NCBI GenBank assembly: GCA_903813345.2
Contig: CAIIXF020000012.1
Span: forward strand, 25,618,184 to 25,682,183
Reading direction: 5' to 3'
From: Owenia fusiformis
Taxonomy: Eukaryota; Annelida; Polychaeta; Sabellida; Oweniidae
Length of the DNA: 64,000 nucleotides
Shown here: in pieces, positions 1-12,535 of the stretch
Position numbering within the stretch: the first letter of the stretch is position 1
Layout of the letters: the number at the start of each line of letters is the position of its first letter
Made by a program: the position numbers and the translations under genes
Notes under the pieces: generated by a model
Told to the model about the DNA's origin: nothing
The model's input: only the letters and a program-made list of their open reading frames with translations
Databases searched by the model: none

Positions 1-228
1 TTTATTGTAAAAGAGTTGTATCCATATACATGTACATTTTGCTGAAACATTAAAATCCAAAGTTGCTGTCAGTCCATTGTAGGCATGGTAAATGAAGAAT
101 AAAAAGTGTTAAGTCTCTATTTATTCTTGAAAATAGTATATCTATTTTTTCTTGAAAATAATAGTTTCGTATAATTCTCAGGTGGTAAACATTGTATTAA
201 TATAGAAAACCGCATTGTATAAAGGTTT

Positions 229-812
229 AACTACCGCATTTTTCAAAATCTACCGAAAAATACCGCATTTTGGCAAATCTTTGGCAAGAGTACCAGTTTT
301 TCAAAAAATTACCGTAAAAACTACTGCAAGTTTCAAAATCTACCGTAAAACTACCGCATTTTTTCAAAATCTTCCGCAAAAGTACAGTTTTTTCCAAAAA
401 TTACCGTAAAAACTACCGCAATTTTCGAAATCTACCGTAAAACTACCGCATTTTTTCAAAATCTTCCGCAAAACTACCGGTTTTTAAAAAAAAACTACCG
501 CATTTTTTAAATCTACCGTAAAACTACCGCATTTATTCTAAATCTTCTGCAAAACTACCGCTTTTTCAAATTCCTACCGCAAACCTCTGAAACTACAGTA
601 TTTTTTAAAAATCTACCGCAAAAACTACCGTATTTTTTTAAATCTACCGCAAAAACTACCGTTTTTTTAAATCTGCCGCAAAAACTACCGTTTTTTTCTA
701 AAATCTACCGCAAAAACTACCGCAATTTTGTTGAAAAATACCGCAAAAACTACCGTATTTTGAAAAAATCTACCGCAAAAATACAGCAATTTTAAAAAAA
801 TCTACCGCAAAA
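229..812. repeat. Degenerate CTACCG tandem array
   Basis: About 580 bp of imperfect tandem repeat with units near 30 bp. Each unit carries CTACCG followed by an A-run and a T-run, as in CTACCGCAAAAACTACCG. Units vary in length and have point changes. The open frames across it are a by-product of the repeat and not a gene. Confidence 0.9.
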
Positions 813-2020
813 TTTTGGTCTTAGGTTGGCAGGTATGAGTTTGGTCATATTCTGAAGACTAGAACTGCTGAGGAAGATTGAATATTACCAAAAGTCCAAA
901 GAGAACTTTACAGAAATATTTTCACTAAATTGTGCCACTGCAGGCAACGGAGTATCGAGTTTGAAAAATGGCTGCCAACCCCCCTTTGTTGGTGATCAAT
1001 ATAAATGACCATTGACCTTGGAATAACCTTGACCCATTCAGTTGACCTTGACCTCAGGTCACCTAATCATCGGTTGTGAAGGGTCACACCAGAGGCCAAG
1101 TGACTTAAAAAGTCAACTACTTAGATATTGACATTTTACCTTAAAATGACCTTGACCTCTGGCCTTTGTAGAATACACATTTTACTGAAAACTGTTGAAA
1201 ACTGACCTTTTTGAAAATTGCCATTAATGTTTCAAATGTTACTAATGTTGTCTCATCTTACTCCCGTCGAGAGCTACTTAGATTTTGAAAGTATAGCTCT
1301 CTATCGCTAGAATCAACAGCTTAAGAATCCTGACTTCAAAGAAAATTTCAGGGAATTCAGCTGACTCATGTTGCACATTATATACCTAAAAATGTATCCT
1401 ACATCGCCATCTTTCATTCAGCTCAACTATAGAACGTCTCACTGCCCTATGTATCGATCAGGACTTCATTTTATTGGTCGTGTCAAAAGTTTTGGCCAGG
1501 TATATTCAATATGGCGGCTTGACGTTTCCCAAGTTGCGCATGCGTCGATAGTATTTCCGTTTAACCGCCATATTGGAAATGGGTATCGAACAAAAAACGC
1601 CCCTAACAATCTTAAGAGGGCAATAACTACCCCAATATTTACCATCTTTGAGCATATTTTGTAAAGGACTGCAGTTTTTACACAATAAACAGATTATCAT
1701 CAAACTTTCAGAACAAAATTCACATTGAATGAGCTAAATAATTCTTAAATTTCAAGGCAAAATATGCAAAATTGACTGAGTTATTCAACTTGCTTACGGT
1801 CCTGTTTTTTGGACACCCTGTACTTAGCCAAAAACTAACATAATGCTAATTGAAATATTTAGACAACATTGAATAGGTAAAATAGGAATATTATCATTAG
1901 CAACAGTGACTTTTAAAATAAAATGGCAACCAGACCAATACATTTTTTCTCAGGCCCCTCGCCAGGGGAGTTAAGAGAAGTTCCCCCCCCCCTCTGCCAA
2001 AAATTATTTTAAAATCATGC
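813..2020. other. Gene-free stretch with short repeats
   Basis: No supported exon. The stretch 1000-1170 holds several copies of TGACCTTGACC-like words. A short inverted pair around AATATGGCGG lies at about 1507-1517 and 1567-1577. The terminus GGACACCCTGTAC at about 1812-1824 looks like the end of a small ACAGGGTG-type DNA transposon. The last 100 bp belong to a dispersed repeat related to the sequences near 23424 and 40980. Confidence 0.6.
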
Positions 2021-2024
2021 AGTT

Positions 2025-3450
2025 TGTGAGTAATATAGCATTGGTTAAAATACATTGATGAAATATTAAGGGCAGGTTTAGTAATGTATAAGGTAATGCT
2101 GTTCAGTTTCAAATTGGCTCAGTATAGCGAATACGGTATGTTAGTATACTTTAAGGAAAAGAGAGCTTGAGCGACTTTCAATTATCATTTGGCATAAGCG
2201 TGTCTGATTTTGGCATACACATGTCACATTCTGGCATAATCGTTCATATCATAAGGAAAAGTAAGTTTGCTTCCACACGAGGTACTTGTTCCTTGTCTTG
2301 AATGTCATTGTACCCATGTAACTAATCGTGTATCTTAAGAAGTATGATGGGATGTGTCGGGCTCGTTCCAGACATTATGTAAACAATCTTCTCACAGAAT
2401 CTCTTCCACATTGCATTCCAAAGGAGGTTGATCTATGCAATGTAATTCTTAGCAGTTTGTGTGTAATCTATTTTGGGAAACCTTCTACAGAAGTGGGAAA
2501 GTACCTCTTGTGGAATTCGGCTGTAAATGGTGAGGCAAAACGTCTTGAGAAACAGAATCTATTACCTTAGAGGCAAAGCGCAGTTTGAAAGTCAATATCA
2601 GTGCAGTAGACTAAATGTCTGGGTATAAAATGTGTACAAATGAGACAGGGGCCACATGAAGGACTGTGGGTTTGAAGAAAGATAAGAGCAGGTTAGAGAG
2701 GGCAAGATGGGTTTGGAAAGTGGAGGAATGTTTAAGATCTGAAGAAATGGAATTGTGTAGAACTTTGTACAATTGGAAATTAGAAAATAAAGTGAAGATG
2801 AAAACTATAAAAAGTCTCGGCCTTAATGTTTAGGAACTTTAGATCCGTTTACCAATAAGGGACACCAATGACATTGATCATAAAATACTTTAAAGTCCCC
2901 GATAAATCGGGCTACGTATACCGCCGTGTTTACATTAGGGGATTAGAAGAGTTTATTTTTTATTTAGGTATGCAAGCTACGTATATCAATATTAGGCCTT
3001 CATTCATGTACTCGTGTGCATGTAATCAGCATGCCCTTCAATATTATGTAAACCAGGCTATTCAAGTATAATGTACACTATTTATGTGTGTACTACATAC
3101 AATACAATTCCCTGGGAAACAAAACACAAATACGTTTTATATGTTCAAAATGAGCCATTTGATTGATGCAAACACTAAATAGCTTCATAAATAACATCTA
3201 CAAAGTATATCTAATAGTAATTTTCAATTTCAATGTTGAAACTTCCCTGGTTAAGATTATATGGGAAATCATCACGAGACGAAGATCGTTCGCCTTTCTG
3301 GCTTACCTCTGAATCGTGTACCGGGCAATCTCTTTATATAGTTTAGCGAGAGCGGTGCGCCTGCGCAGTTTTAAACTTTGGCGCACACTTTAAGTAAAAA
3401 TGGACATTGGTCAAGAAGAACATTGGTCTTGCATTTTAAATTAACGGACA
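2025..3450 (+). repeat. 5' LTR (long form)
   Basis: Starts TGTGAGTAATATAGC and ends TTAACGGACA. It is 1426 bp, against 926 bp for the right LTR. The first about 860 bp look identical to the right copy. Then comes a 500-bp block (about 2886-3385) absent from the right LTR and flanked on both sides by ACTTTAA. The block contains a TATA-like TTTATATAG at about 3335 and a GC-rich stretch after it, so it may hold the LTR promoter. Confidence 0.88.
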
Positions 3451-3451
3451 T

Positions 3452-3465
3452 TGGTGGCAGCGGTG
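3452..3465 (+). other. Putative tRNA primer-binding site
   Basis: TGGTGGCAGCGGTG starts one base after the terminal CA of the left LTR. The TGG start is expected for pairing with a tRNA CCA end. The tRNA species cannot be named without a tRNA set. Confidence 0.65.
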
Positions 3466-4929
3466 TCTTGCGAACTCACATAAAGTAAAGGACTATGGAT
3501 ACTTAGAAGATTAAAATTATTCGACAATTTGGAATATTGATTGGACAGATGTAAAACTTTTAATTTGGAAAGGATTTTGGACATACATAATATAATATGG
3601 ATATATTCGACAGTAATTTTTGGATATTTCTTTCAAAGGAAATAAACATGGATTAATGATATAGAATTATCCTAGAAACTATACAATGGTAGGTGCAGTA
3701 ATTTTGATTTACATTTGAACTTTTATTGACATTTAATGCTTTGAAAATTATTGACATTAAGATAATATAAATACGCTAGCCTGTATTGAGAAACATTTCT
3801 TCTGACTAAAAAGAACATTAACGTTATTTGGACTGTAAGAGTGATGCAGCTCGAATTTTGAAAAGAACCAATTTACAGAACATTTTTTTCCCGTGAACTG
3901 TAAAGTGTTAAAACGTCTAAAGATTGCATTATCAAATTAATTTAGGACAACAATGGACATTAACCAAAATATTCTTCACAACTTGGAAGGATCTAAATAT
4001 TAACAATATAAAACAGTAAACTACATTAATTTTAACATGATCATTTCTGCATAGACTCTGTCTGTGTCATCACAACCTTTTGCAAAGAACTACAACGCTA
4101 CCAGAACCAAGCTTAAAATTGTTTACTTGAAATATAAAATATGTTATTCGATATGCTGTTTATGTTTAAAGTCTACAGCGACCTATTGTTCAGCATCCAG
4201 AAACTCAGTCTTTTGCAATGCCGCAAAACATTTAATAAACGCATACTTAGAACATTATATGGACAATTCTTCTTGAACTTAACATTGACAAAACATCGAT
4301 AAAATGGATAACAACCCTGAACCTGGGAATATTGTTGCCAAAATGATTGGTGATGCTAATGAGGAATTCAGAATTTAAAGAGACACTCTCTGTGATTTAC
4401 GTGGACTTTCGGAGGCAGTTGGATTTTGACATTTTAATATCCCGATCTACTCAAGAAAGGCGTATTTTGGGAACATATTTTAATGTTTTTGGAACATAGG
4501 ATTTCCTGTATATCAGCAGTAACACAGCTAAACAGCAAAAACTTTCGCTAACTTTACTTCTTGATGAGGGGCATATATACGTATCCATGGTGATATATCG
4601 ATTTGGACCCCATCCATTTTAGAGACCTAAGACTTTCGTTTGAGGATATCAAGAAGTTGTTGCTGGTTGCAGGATAATAAGACAGTACAGACTGAATGAT
4701 CCTATGAGTCCTGTATATTATGAGAATCGTTGTGGACGGATTTTGAGACTGTTAAAAAAACTATGATTGCTTACCTGTAAGAATATTTCCTTCGGATGTC
4801 GAATGTTGAACTTATGAAGCCACTAGGGACAGTTATTACCAAGATAACCATAACGCCATAATTGCAGTGATCGTAGACAAGCCGTGACTTGTTGTTGGGA
4901 CTATTGAAGCTATTTCAGAACTGATTTTT
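3466..4929 (+). other. Leader and decayed gag region of the LTR element
   Basis: This lies between the primer-binding-like site and the pol remnant, where gag would be expected. All frames are broken by stops within less than about 70 codons, and no zinc-knuckle CCHC pattern was found. A non-coding or heavily decayed gag is inferred. Confidence 0.5.
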
Positions 4930-5397
4930 GTGGACGTAGAGAAGATGTGTATTAAATATGGAAGACGATATTTTATTAATGATCCTGGACGGGACACTCT
5001 GATCAAGTGCTACCCAGAGGATACTTTTGATATCTGCATGAGTGCAGGTACTGACATACCTGTTTGGTCTGAGTGTATTGTACCAGCCAGGGTAGTATGT
5101 CATGAGAACATATGTGGGGATAAGGATTTTCTGGTGGAACAAAAGATGAGTAAATGTATGGAAGACTTACTCATATAATGTATATTGCTGGCCAGCACGT
5201 TGGATTTAACAAGAGTTCCACATCGTGTACTGAACGTAGGAGAAGGAAGAAATCTATACAAGGGAACTGTCATGGCAGTAGCTTCTATTGATTTTCAAGG
5301 AGACGTCCTTGAGTCGGCTAGACCCGTGCCTATGATGAACAGTGCCTGTCCTATAGATCTGGAGGAGGTTCAGTACAAACGTGATAACAGTGCCTAA
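4930..5397 (+). pseudogene. Ty3/gypsy pol fragment after the protease domain
   Basis: One frame runs through 4930-5397, broken only by a TAA at 5176-5178. It has the pattern typical of the segment between protease and reverse transcriptase in gypsy-type polyproteins: an SE.IVPARV-like stretch, then an LL.ASTL stretch, then a VP.RVLNVGE block followed by LYKGTVMA. Nothing recognisable as reverse transcriptase follows before stops accumulate. The fragment is the main evidence for the element's family; it is non-functional as it stands. Confidence 0.7.
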
Positions 5398-7097
5398 TTA
5401 TATAAGTGAAAGTGATGGAGGACATCACAATTTAAGAGAAAACTGTGACGAAATCAGATGAGTCTGAGAAGGACATGGCTCATATTAATTTTATGACTTG
5501 GGAGGCTTCAAAGGAACTGTACGCGAAGGAGAACTGTTAGAAAAAACTTCCAAAAAATTCCAAGGGGAATTCAACAATGCAGTCTCAAAGACTAGAATAA
5601 CATTGGATATTCACCGATTCTCCAGTATACCAGAATGGACAGAGAACATTGTTAATGTCGGGGTAGATCTATAATTATATGTTAACCAAATTCGTAATTA
5701 TTTTCTGAACAAAACTGATAGGTCTGGATAATTTATCAAAATTATTGTTTTCAGATAACATGATTTTTGATTGTACAAATCTGCATAATTTTGAAAGTGA
5801 TGTGCAGTGATGCGAGTGGTTATTTGTCCTCTGTAATATAATGTACATATATGTTACTCTCTATTATTACTCAATTATAATCTTATATCACAGTACTTTC
5901 AGTCATTTTAATAATAGTGCATTAGTGCTATGCAATGGTTCTCATTTGTTTGTAAGCATGAATATTGTCTATGTAATGGTAAATGCGTTATTGGGCTGAA
6001 TTAGTGAAGTTGAAATGAATGAAACTCTGAAAGGACCTTATACACCCTCCATTGGGATCTCCCCATGGGAAAAAAATAATTCATCTGATTTTTCAAAATG
6101 AGTATTCTGCTTCAATTATTACATTTATATGCACACTAGTATCTTGTTGACCTATATTCAGCACTGTATTGATGTATAGGCCACTTATTAGGGTCATAAT
6201 TCAATCATGAAGTGTAGAGGCATAGATTCCAAACCAGGAAGTATTTTTGTGTCTGTCAAAATCCATTTACATCCTACGCATCCCTGCATCTTATCCAAAT
6301 ATTTTACTACATAATGAAATATAATAGTATAATCTTTGGTTTTACAAACTTGTATGATATTTGATGAGTGTAAAAGTTGTTTTTGGAGCATTTTTCTATA
6401 GCCATTTTGTAGGGAAAAAAATGATGAAAAAATGTACAATCTTTTAATTTTAAGTATGACCTGAATCGATTGCAAACTTCATATTTGCACATTTGATGAG
6501 ATAAACCATTTGTGTCGTATTGTGAAATTATTAAGTTTGCAATCGATTCAGGTCATAGTGTATTTTTGGTATTTCTGTGATAATCAATGGAAACCAATGG
6601 CCTCTATTGGGATCTGCTGATATCCTCATGTTAAGTCACTGGTGCACAGCCCCATGTAAGTCAATACAACCTTACTGAACGAAATGATCCCGATCTCAGC
6701 TTATGTGTGTCCGAGCACTTTAATATTTTCCAAAGTATTATATGAGATTTTATTCTTCATGTTACACCTACGAATGATTCATTTTGACCATAGGGATATT
6801 TGCCAATAATTGCACCTTGTCCTTTGTATCATTAGAGTCTTGCAATGCTAACTTGCTATGTTAGTCTTATATATGTAGTCAAATATGTTATATGTTACTT
6901 ACTCTATCTATATATCTATTGTATATACATTTTTGAAAAGATCATAGATTTTACCAAATTTACTTAATACTTTGAGTGCGGATAATGATTAACATTAATA
7001 TTTTGGACGAATTATACAGTTGGGTAGTTGTTACACATAGGGTGCTACGTTGCACTGATAAATGTTAATATTATTTTGCAGACCAGGAGGTCTGAGG
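5398..7097 (+). other. Non-coding internal region of the LTR element
   Basis: 1.7 kb between the pol remnant and the purine tract. No frame of useful length and no recognisable enzyme motif. A pair of inverted words around TTTGCAATCGATTCAGGTCAT sits near 6460-6475 and 6535-6556. Confidence 0.5.
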
Positions 7098-7112
7098 CTA
7101 AGAGGGGGGTAA
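7095..7112 (+). other. Polypurine tract
   Basis: Purine-rich tract ending AAGAGGGGGGTAA immediately before the TG of the right LTR, where plus-strand priming is expected. Confidence 0.75.
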
Positions 7113-8038
7113 TGTGAGTAATATAGCATTGGTTAAAATACATTGATGAAATATTAAGGGCAGGTTTAGTAATGTATAAGGTAATGCTGTTCAGTTTCAA
7201 ATTGGCTCAGTATAGCGAATACGGTATGTTAGTATACTTTAAGGAAAAGAGAGCTTGAGCGACTTTCAATTATCATTTGGCATAAGCGTGTCTGATTTTG
7301 GCATACACATGTCACATTCTGGCATAATCGTTCATATCATAAGGAAAAGTAAGTTTGCTTCCACACGAGGTACTTGTTCCTTGTCTTGAATGTCATTGTA
7401 CCCATGTAACTAATCGTGTATCTTAAGAAGTATGATGGGATGTGTCGGGCTCGTTCCAGACATTATGTAAACAATCTTCTCACAGAATCTCTTCCACATT
7501 GCATTCCAAAGGAGGTTGATCTATGCAATGTAATTCTTAGCAGTTTGTGTGTAATCTATTTTGGGAAACCTTCTACAGAAGTGGGAAAGTACCTCTTGTG
7601 GAATTCGGCTGTAAATGGTGAGGCAAAACGTCTTGAGAAACAGAATCTATTACCTTAGAGGCAAAGCGCAGTTTGAAAGTCAATATCAGTGCAGTAGACT
7701 AAATGTCTGGGTATAAAATGTGTACAAATGAGACAGGGGCCACATGAAGGACTGTGGGTTTGAAGAAAGATAAGAGCAGGTTAGAGAGGGCAAGATGGGT
7801 TTGGAAAGTGGAGGAATGTTTAAGATCTGAAGAAATGGAATTGTGTAGAACTTTGTACAATTGGAAATTAGAAAATAAAGTGAAGATGAAAACTATAAAA
7901 AGTCTCGGCCTTAATGTTTAGGAACTTTAGATCCGTTTACCAATAAGGGACACCAATGACATTGATCATAAAAGACTTTAAGTAAAAATGGACATTGGTC
8001 AAGATGAACATTGGTGGTCATTTTAAAATTAACGGACA
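7113..8038 (+). repeat. 3' LTR (short form)
   Basis: Aligns to 2025-2885 of the left LTR with no difference seen by eye, at a constant offset of 5088. It then joins directly across a single ACTTTAA to the terminal segment. The last about 55 bp differ from the left LTR at several positions (for example AAGATGAAC against AAGAAGAAC). It lacks the 500-bp block of the left LTR. Confidence 0.88.
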
Positions 8039-8273
8039 AGTTTTTGCCATTTTTTAGCATTTTCAATGATTTTTGGCCTTTGTCAAAGTGACCCCCTTCC
8101 TGGGATTTATTTTGAAAAGTGAATCCCCTTGGCAAAAGCTGGCTACGAGGCAGGCTCTGTTGTCAATATATAAAACTGAAGACAAGACCAAGAACTTTCA
8201 TCTAACACTTGATCTTTTTGTCTCTCAAAATGAGTTAAGTTCATACAAGCTTAGATGCTTTTTTCTAAAGCAC

Positions 8274-9612
8274 GTTAAAGATGTTGATTTAAGAGCAAAA
8301 AAGGCTCCAAAACTTAATGAAATATGTAGTTTGGATGTTCATTTATGTCTGTGGATTATATTTTATACCACAAACACTTTATAAATACCTGAAATTTGCA
8401 ATAAAAGTGCCCAAAAATTGTTGTTTCGAAATTCCCCATTTTTCCTGTATCGCGCTAGTCACGTGACCATTACACGTAGCAGTCAATGTACAGATATTAC
8501 AGTACATATAATATGTTCAATATGGCAAACATCAGCGATTCTGATTCCCGGGTTCTGGGAAATGACTATATAAATCGGCGAGAGGGTGTAATTTGAATGA
8601 AGACAATTTAAGGATATGACGGAGAATCAACTAAAAATGTGAGTTCTGGAATGAAGACCCGTTGCCATTGACTGAAGCGATACTATTATCATACTCAGTT
8701 TGAATCTAGACGCGGAAAACAGATTATGAAAACAGGTTTTCTGCAAAGTTATCAAATTTAGAAGATATGGATCTTGTTTTTGAGTGGCTTAACAAGCATT
8801 TAGATACCAGACTTGGCGCTATCTCTTGTCAAATACATGCACTGGACTTGCAGTAAATTGGCCATTGCAAATTGCAAAATCAGATCGTCAAATTAATCGC
8901 TTCGTTTTTAAACCTACGCTCATATCTTCTTCCAAAACTTTAGGATTCGATAGAGATAAGTTATAACTTGTACAGGAAAAAATGGCAGATCCTACCTTAA
9001 TTTAGAATCGCTGATTTCTCTGGACAAATTCCGAGAAGAAATTGTTCAACATCGCGATCACCCCAGACAACATGTCGCGTGCGTGTCACTCTGAACTCAC
9101 GTGATAAAATACGGCATCTTGATTGGTTACTACTCGTGTTGTCATGACGTGAAAAGCAGTAGTAAACACTGAATATGTTAATGAACTGCCATATATGGAA
9201 CAATTGTCTTTCTGATTGGTTAACTTTACACGCCTCCTAAATGAATATAGTAGTCGTAGTAAATGATTCATTGATAACTCTGAAAGTGGGCGTGACCAGC
9301 TTCATTTTGACACCAAATTCAAGATGTTTCAAATCAAAATGGCCTCGCAAGACGAGGTTGAAATATCAGTAATTTGATACTGATATGGTCTACGATAGAT
9401 CAAAATTGACTGCCCCGCGTCACATGTCACGTGAGCCTATATTTGTTGAAAAATGAAAGAGATAGTGACACTTTTTAATCTTAAGTTTATACCAATATTA
9501 CAAACACATATCTATTTTTTTCATTATATATTTATTTCTTCATAATACATACATTTGTTTTATACTACATTGATTTATTTTTGCAAAACCTTTGCTATTA
9601 GATCTTTAAATA
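8274..9612 (+). repeat. Dispersed 1.35-kb repeat, copy 1
   Basis: The reverse complement of this segment is found, diverged, at 59728-61127 inside the myotubularin gene. Matching runs include the segments at 8997-9060 and 60270-60330, and the ends near 9580-9610 and 59728-59760. Copy 2 has extra sequence at about 60719-60790. No coding potential beyond short frames is shared. Confidence 0.85.
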
Positions 9613-10136
9613 TCCGATTACCAGTGTATTTATACTGTAATGTCCCTACATCAACATTTGGATATGTCAGGCGCCAGGCGTCAACGAATAAATCCCTACT
9701 GATTTCTCTAAGAGCTACTGCATATCCTACACATATGATCTACATTTGGTTATGCTACATTTTCCCGGTAACAGAGGATTTTGACAAGGATGACTTAACA
9801 TGGAGATATGCACTATTGACTTAACTTGGGGATATCATCAGATTTCTAAGCCATTATAGATATTTATTTGGCTAACATTTTTGTTACCCTGTACCTTTAT
9901 ACATGTCTCGTTACCTTAAAAAGGTAAAAGGTAAAAAGGTAACGAGACATGTATAAGACACTAAAACATTGCCCCATACAGATTGTTTACTATTGCAGGT
10001 GTTTGCATCCTGTTAGAACCATCTTTTTGACATTTTCCAAATTCTATATTCTCTTGTTAATCAAGAGTACTTGCTTTTAATCAAAATCAATTAATATCAT
10101 ATTTGAAATGCAATTATGTGGTAAAAAGTTCAAGAA
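9613..10136. other. Spacer with a short hairpin
   Basis: No gene seen. A hairpin lies at about 9896-9956: TACATGTCTCGTTACCTT is followed after about 20 bases by its reverse complement. Confidence 0.6.
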
Positions 10137-11556
10137 AGGACCACGAGTAGTTTGTAGAATGAATCTAGGAGCTTTTTCATGCATTTTGCTTGTGTTTTTC
10201 ATCTTAAAACATTAATACACTTTAAACCATTTTATTGACTATAAGATTCCACAATATAATCCTAAAAAAATATTTCTCATTTTCAAGGATTATCTATGGA
10301 TTAACACCCAGGTATTGTTATTTTTCAAACTTCAGAGGGCTGGGAATCATTATTACGGTCGCTTTTGAATAATATTAATGCTGTTTTAAATAGGTTTCAT
10401 ATTTGCCAATAATTTCTCAAATTGTGTAAAATTAAATTCCCTAATCCCAAGAATACACCCGTTGAGGAATTTCCCATAGTAATCCAATGGTATAGTTCCA
10501 AGCAGATTTTGAGATGACAGGAAAGTTAATCATTAATACACATAGTATAATGACGTGTCGCAAAAAGGTGGCGCATTTGTTTTTTAAGGGTATCGCGTGA
10601 ATGTAAATTTGATTCCCCGGATTATAAAACAATATTCAAATTATAGTTATATATCATTTTAAAGCTGTTTCGATGAAGTTTTTAGATCAACTACACTCCG
10701 TTCACAATTCTCGCGCGTTCTTTTTTAAAAAAGAGTTTTTTACCAAAACATCTGGCAAATATCCCATGTTGACACGTTACATTTTGAATTATTTTTCGTC
10801 TTTAAACGCTCATAACTCAAACAATATATGACTATTATACTTATTTTTCGTCTTGATAAAGGTAGATAGAAGTTTTATTTCAAAGGATGAATTTTAGTAA
10901 GCGTCCCATATTGTGACGTCATAGAGTTTGAAAAATAGAATCTGTTGACAGCGACCTTTTTTGCTCATTTTTTGTTACCTTCAACTTTTCAGGTGTACAT
11001 TAAACAAAAAATACGAGATCAATTTTTAATAAATCATACATGATTATTTTGCTCTTAAACTCTAGTTTATTAATAAATTGTTGATTTTGTTCGCAAAAGT
11101 ATGTGTTTTCTGTTGTATGTGGAAAAGTGGAGGACGAAAGGTTTTCAAAATTCATTAAAATAGGGCTGATTTACGCCATTCGCCTATTTTCAAGCACAGC
11201 GACACGTATATTTATTTCACCTAAAATATCAATTGATTCGTGTTTTATGATGCTCCTAGCCCATTAGCAATATATATATGATATCAGAGTTATTCGTCTA
11301 AAATGTTTTGAGATATAGAGGTAAATGTGGAGGACGAAAGGATTTTCATGTGTGTACATTTTTCTCAAAAACGTCACATTCTATCGTGTTAAAAGCGAGG
11401 ATCATCTGGATTACGCCACAAAATGTGTAACAATGCGTGCGCGACCTTTTTGCGACACATCAATACAATTATAAACACATTATAGATGAAGAACACAAGC
11501 GAAATGCATGAAAAAGCTCCTCAGATTCATTCCACAAACAACTCGCGGTCATTGTG
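10137..11556. mobile_element. Foldback unit with a nested MITE
   Basis: About 80-bp imperfect inverted arms at 10137-10215 and 11479-11556 share the word GAGCTTTTTCATGCATTT (reverse-complemented on the right). They enclose the separate TIR element at 10552-11462. Either the inner element inserted into the outer one, or they are one element with compound ends. Confidence 0.65.
10552..11462. mobile_element. GTGTCGCAAAAAGG-ended MITE, copy 1
   Basis: Ends are inverted copies of GTGTCGCAAAAAGGT (left about 10555, right about 11460). A second diverged copy in the same orientation is at 24676-25440. The two share internal words such as GTGGAGGACGAAAGG and ATATATCATTTTAAAGCTG. No transposase frame. 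The superfamily is not assigned because the target duplication is not clear. Confidence 0.75.
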
Positions 11557-11884
11557 GGATCCACAGCCTTTACTATCCTTTTGGAATAGTTCTCTCAAAA
11601 GCGTTAGGTAAAGAGGGATAAATCAGATAAATCAGAATGACTCGCGGTCCTTTATGCAAAAGTCGTTTTTATAAAGCAACCTTGGGTGACCCCATGTTAT
11701 ATTACGTTTTATATTTCTTGACCACAATATTAGTAACGCGATACAGTCGAGTTCAAATTGAAATTTGCTTGTAGTTATATATTGTATAACACTTCTCTTG
11801 AGCTTGAGCTCTTGTCTTGAGCTCAACCTTGCAGAGGAAGATGACACCGGTCAGTATAGGGGATTGTTAAATTATATATTTGAT

Positions 11885-12082
11885 AGTACTCTCTCAGTAC
11901 ATTACTCTGTAAGACTATAACCTACTATAGATAGATTCAGAAGACAAGTCCTCCAAGCACACTACTCTGTAAAACGGAGAACTAGACAGGTAAACACAGT
12001 TTTTCCAACGCACTACTCTGTGAGATTGGACCTAGACAGGTGAAGGCAAGTTTCCTCTCCCAGCACACTACTCTATATACGT
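11885..12082. repeat. Four imperfect repeats of CACTACTCTGT unit
   Basis: Four units of roughly 55-65 bp, each with a CACTACTCTGT-like word followed by an ACTAGACAGGT-like word in most copies. The array lies about 450 bp upstream of the potassium channel start codon, so it may fall in its 5' region. No function can be claimed. Confidence 0.65.
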
Positions 12083-12535
12083 TAGATGCATCATGGTAAA
12101 CCATGACATCTCAAATCTTCTCGGTCCTCAGGTGAAACAGAAAGATGCTATGAGTATTAGAATGCGGTAGATGGTTGACTATAATAGAACTAAATATATT
12201 CTAGAAGCACATGTGATGTATTTATACGCACTCGCTGTTCGTAATAATTATCTGAATGAAGGGAAGACAACAAACACTGATCGATTGGCAGTACAATGAA
12301 TGTTTAGATACCAGCAGATCCGTCGACTCCGATAAATAACGATAAGCCGTTATATAGAACTATTTTGTTATATTAATTTCATTCTAAACATTATAATCAA
12401 TCCAATATTATAAATAATGTGATTCAGTGGCTAGAATTTCATAGCAGGATAGCACTTGGATGTATTACATACTTATTATTGGCCTGTAGCCCCTGGAATC
12501 GGGGAACGCCTGGTAGCAGGCCCTGAGAGTAGAAC

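Larger units (their letters stand above)
2025..8038 (+). mobile_element. LTR retrotransposon, Ty3/gypsy-like, internally degraded
   Basis: A 6.0-kb element bounded by direct repeats that begin TGTGAG and end ACGGACA. A primer-binding-like site (TGGTGGCAGCGGTG) lies one base after the left LTR, and a purine tract ending AGAGGGGGGTAA lies just before the right LTR. The 4-bp word AGTT occurs at 2021-2024 and again at 8039-8042, consistent with a target-site duplication. The internal 3.66 kb keeps only a recognisable pol remnant (4930-5397); no reverse transcriptase, RNase H or integrase frame is visible. It could not move unaided. The Ty3/gypsy assignment rests on the pol remnant and the 4-bp duplication. 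Confidence 0.88.

Noticed and set aside
1000-1170. Cluster of TGACCTTGACC words as a nuclear-receptor response element
   Set aside because: The words look like a degenerate repeat, no gene start is near, and similar words occur in other non-genic DNA (16500-16550).
4915-5142. 75-codon minus-strand frame
   Set aside because: Shadow of the plus-strand pol remnant at 4930-5397.
2328-7658. Identical 80-codon frames at 2328-2570 and 7416-7658
   Set aside because: They are the same position in the two LTRs; identity reflects recent LTR duplication and not coding constraint.
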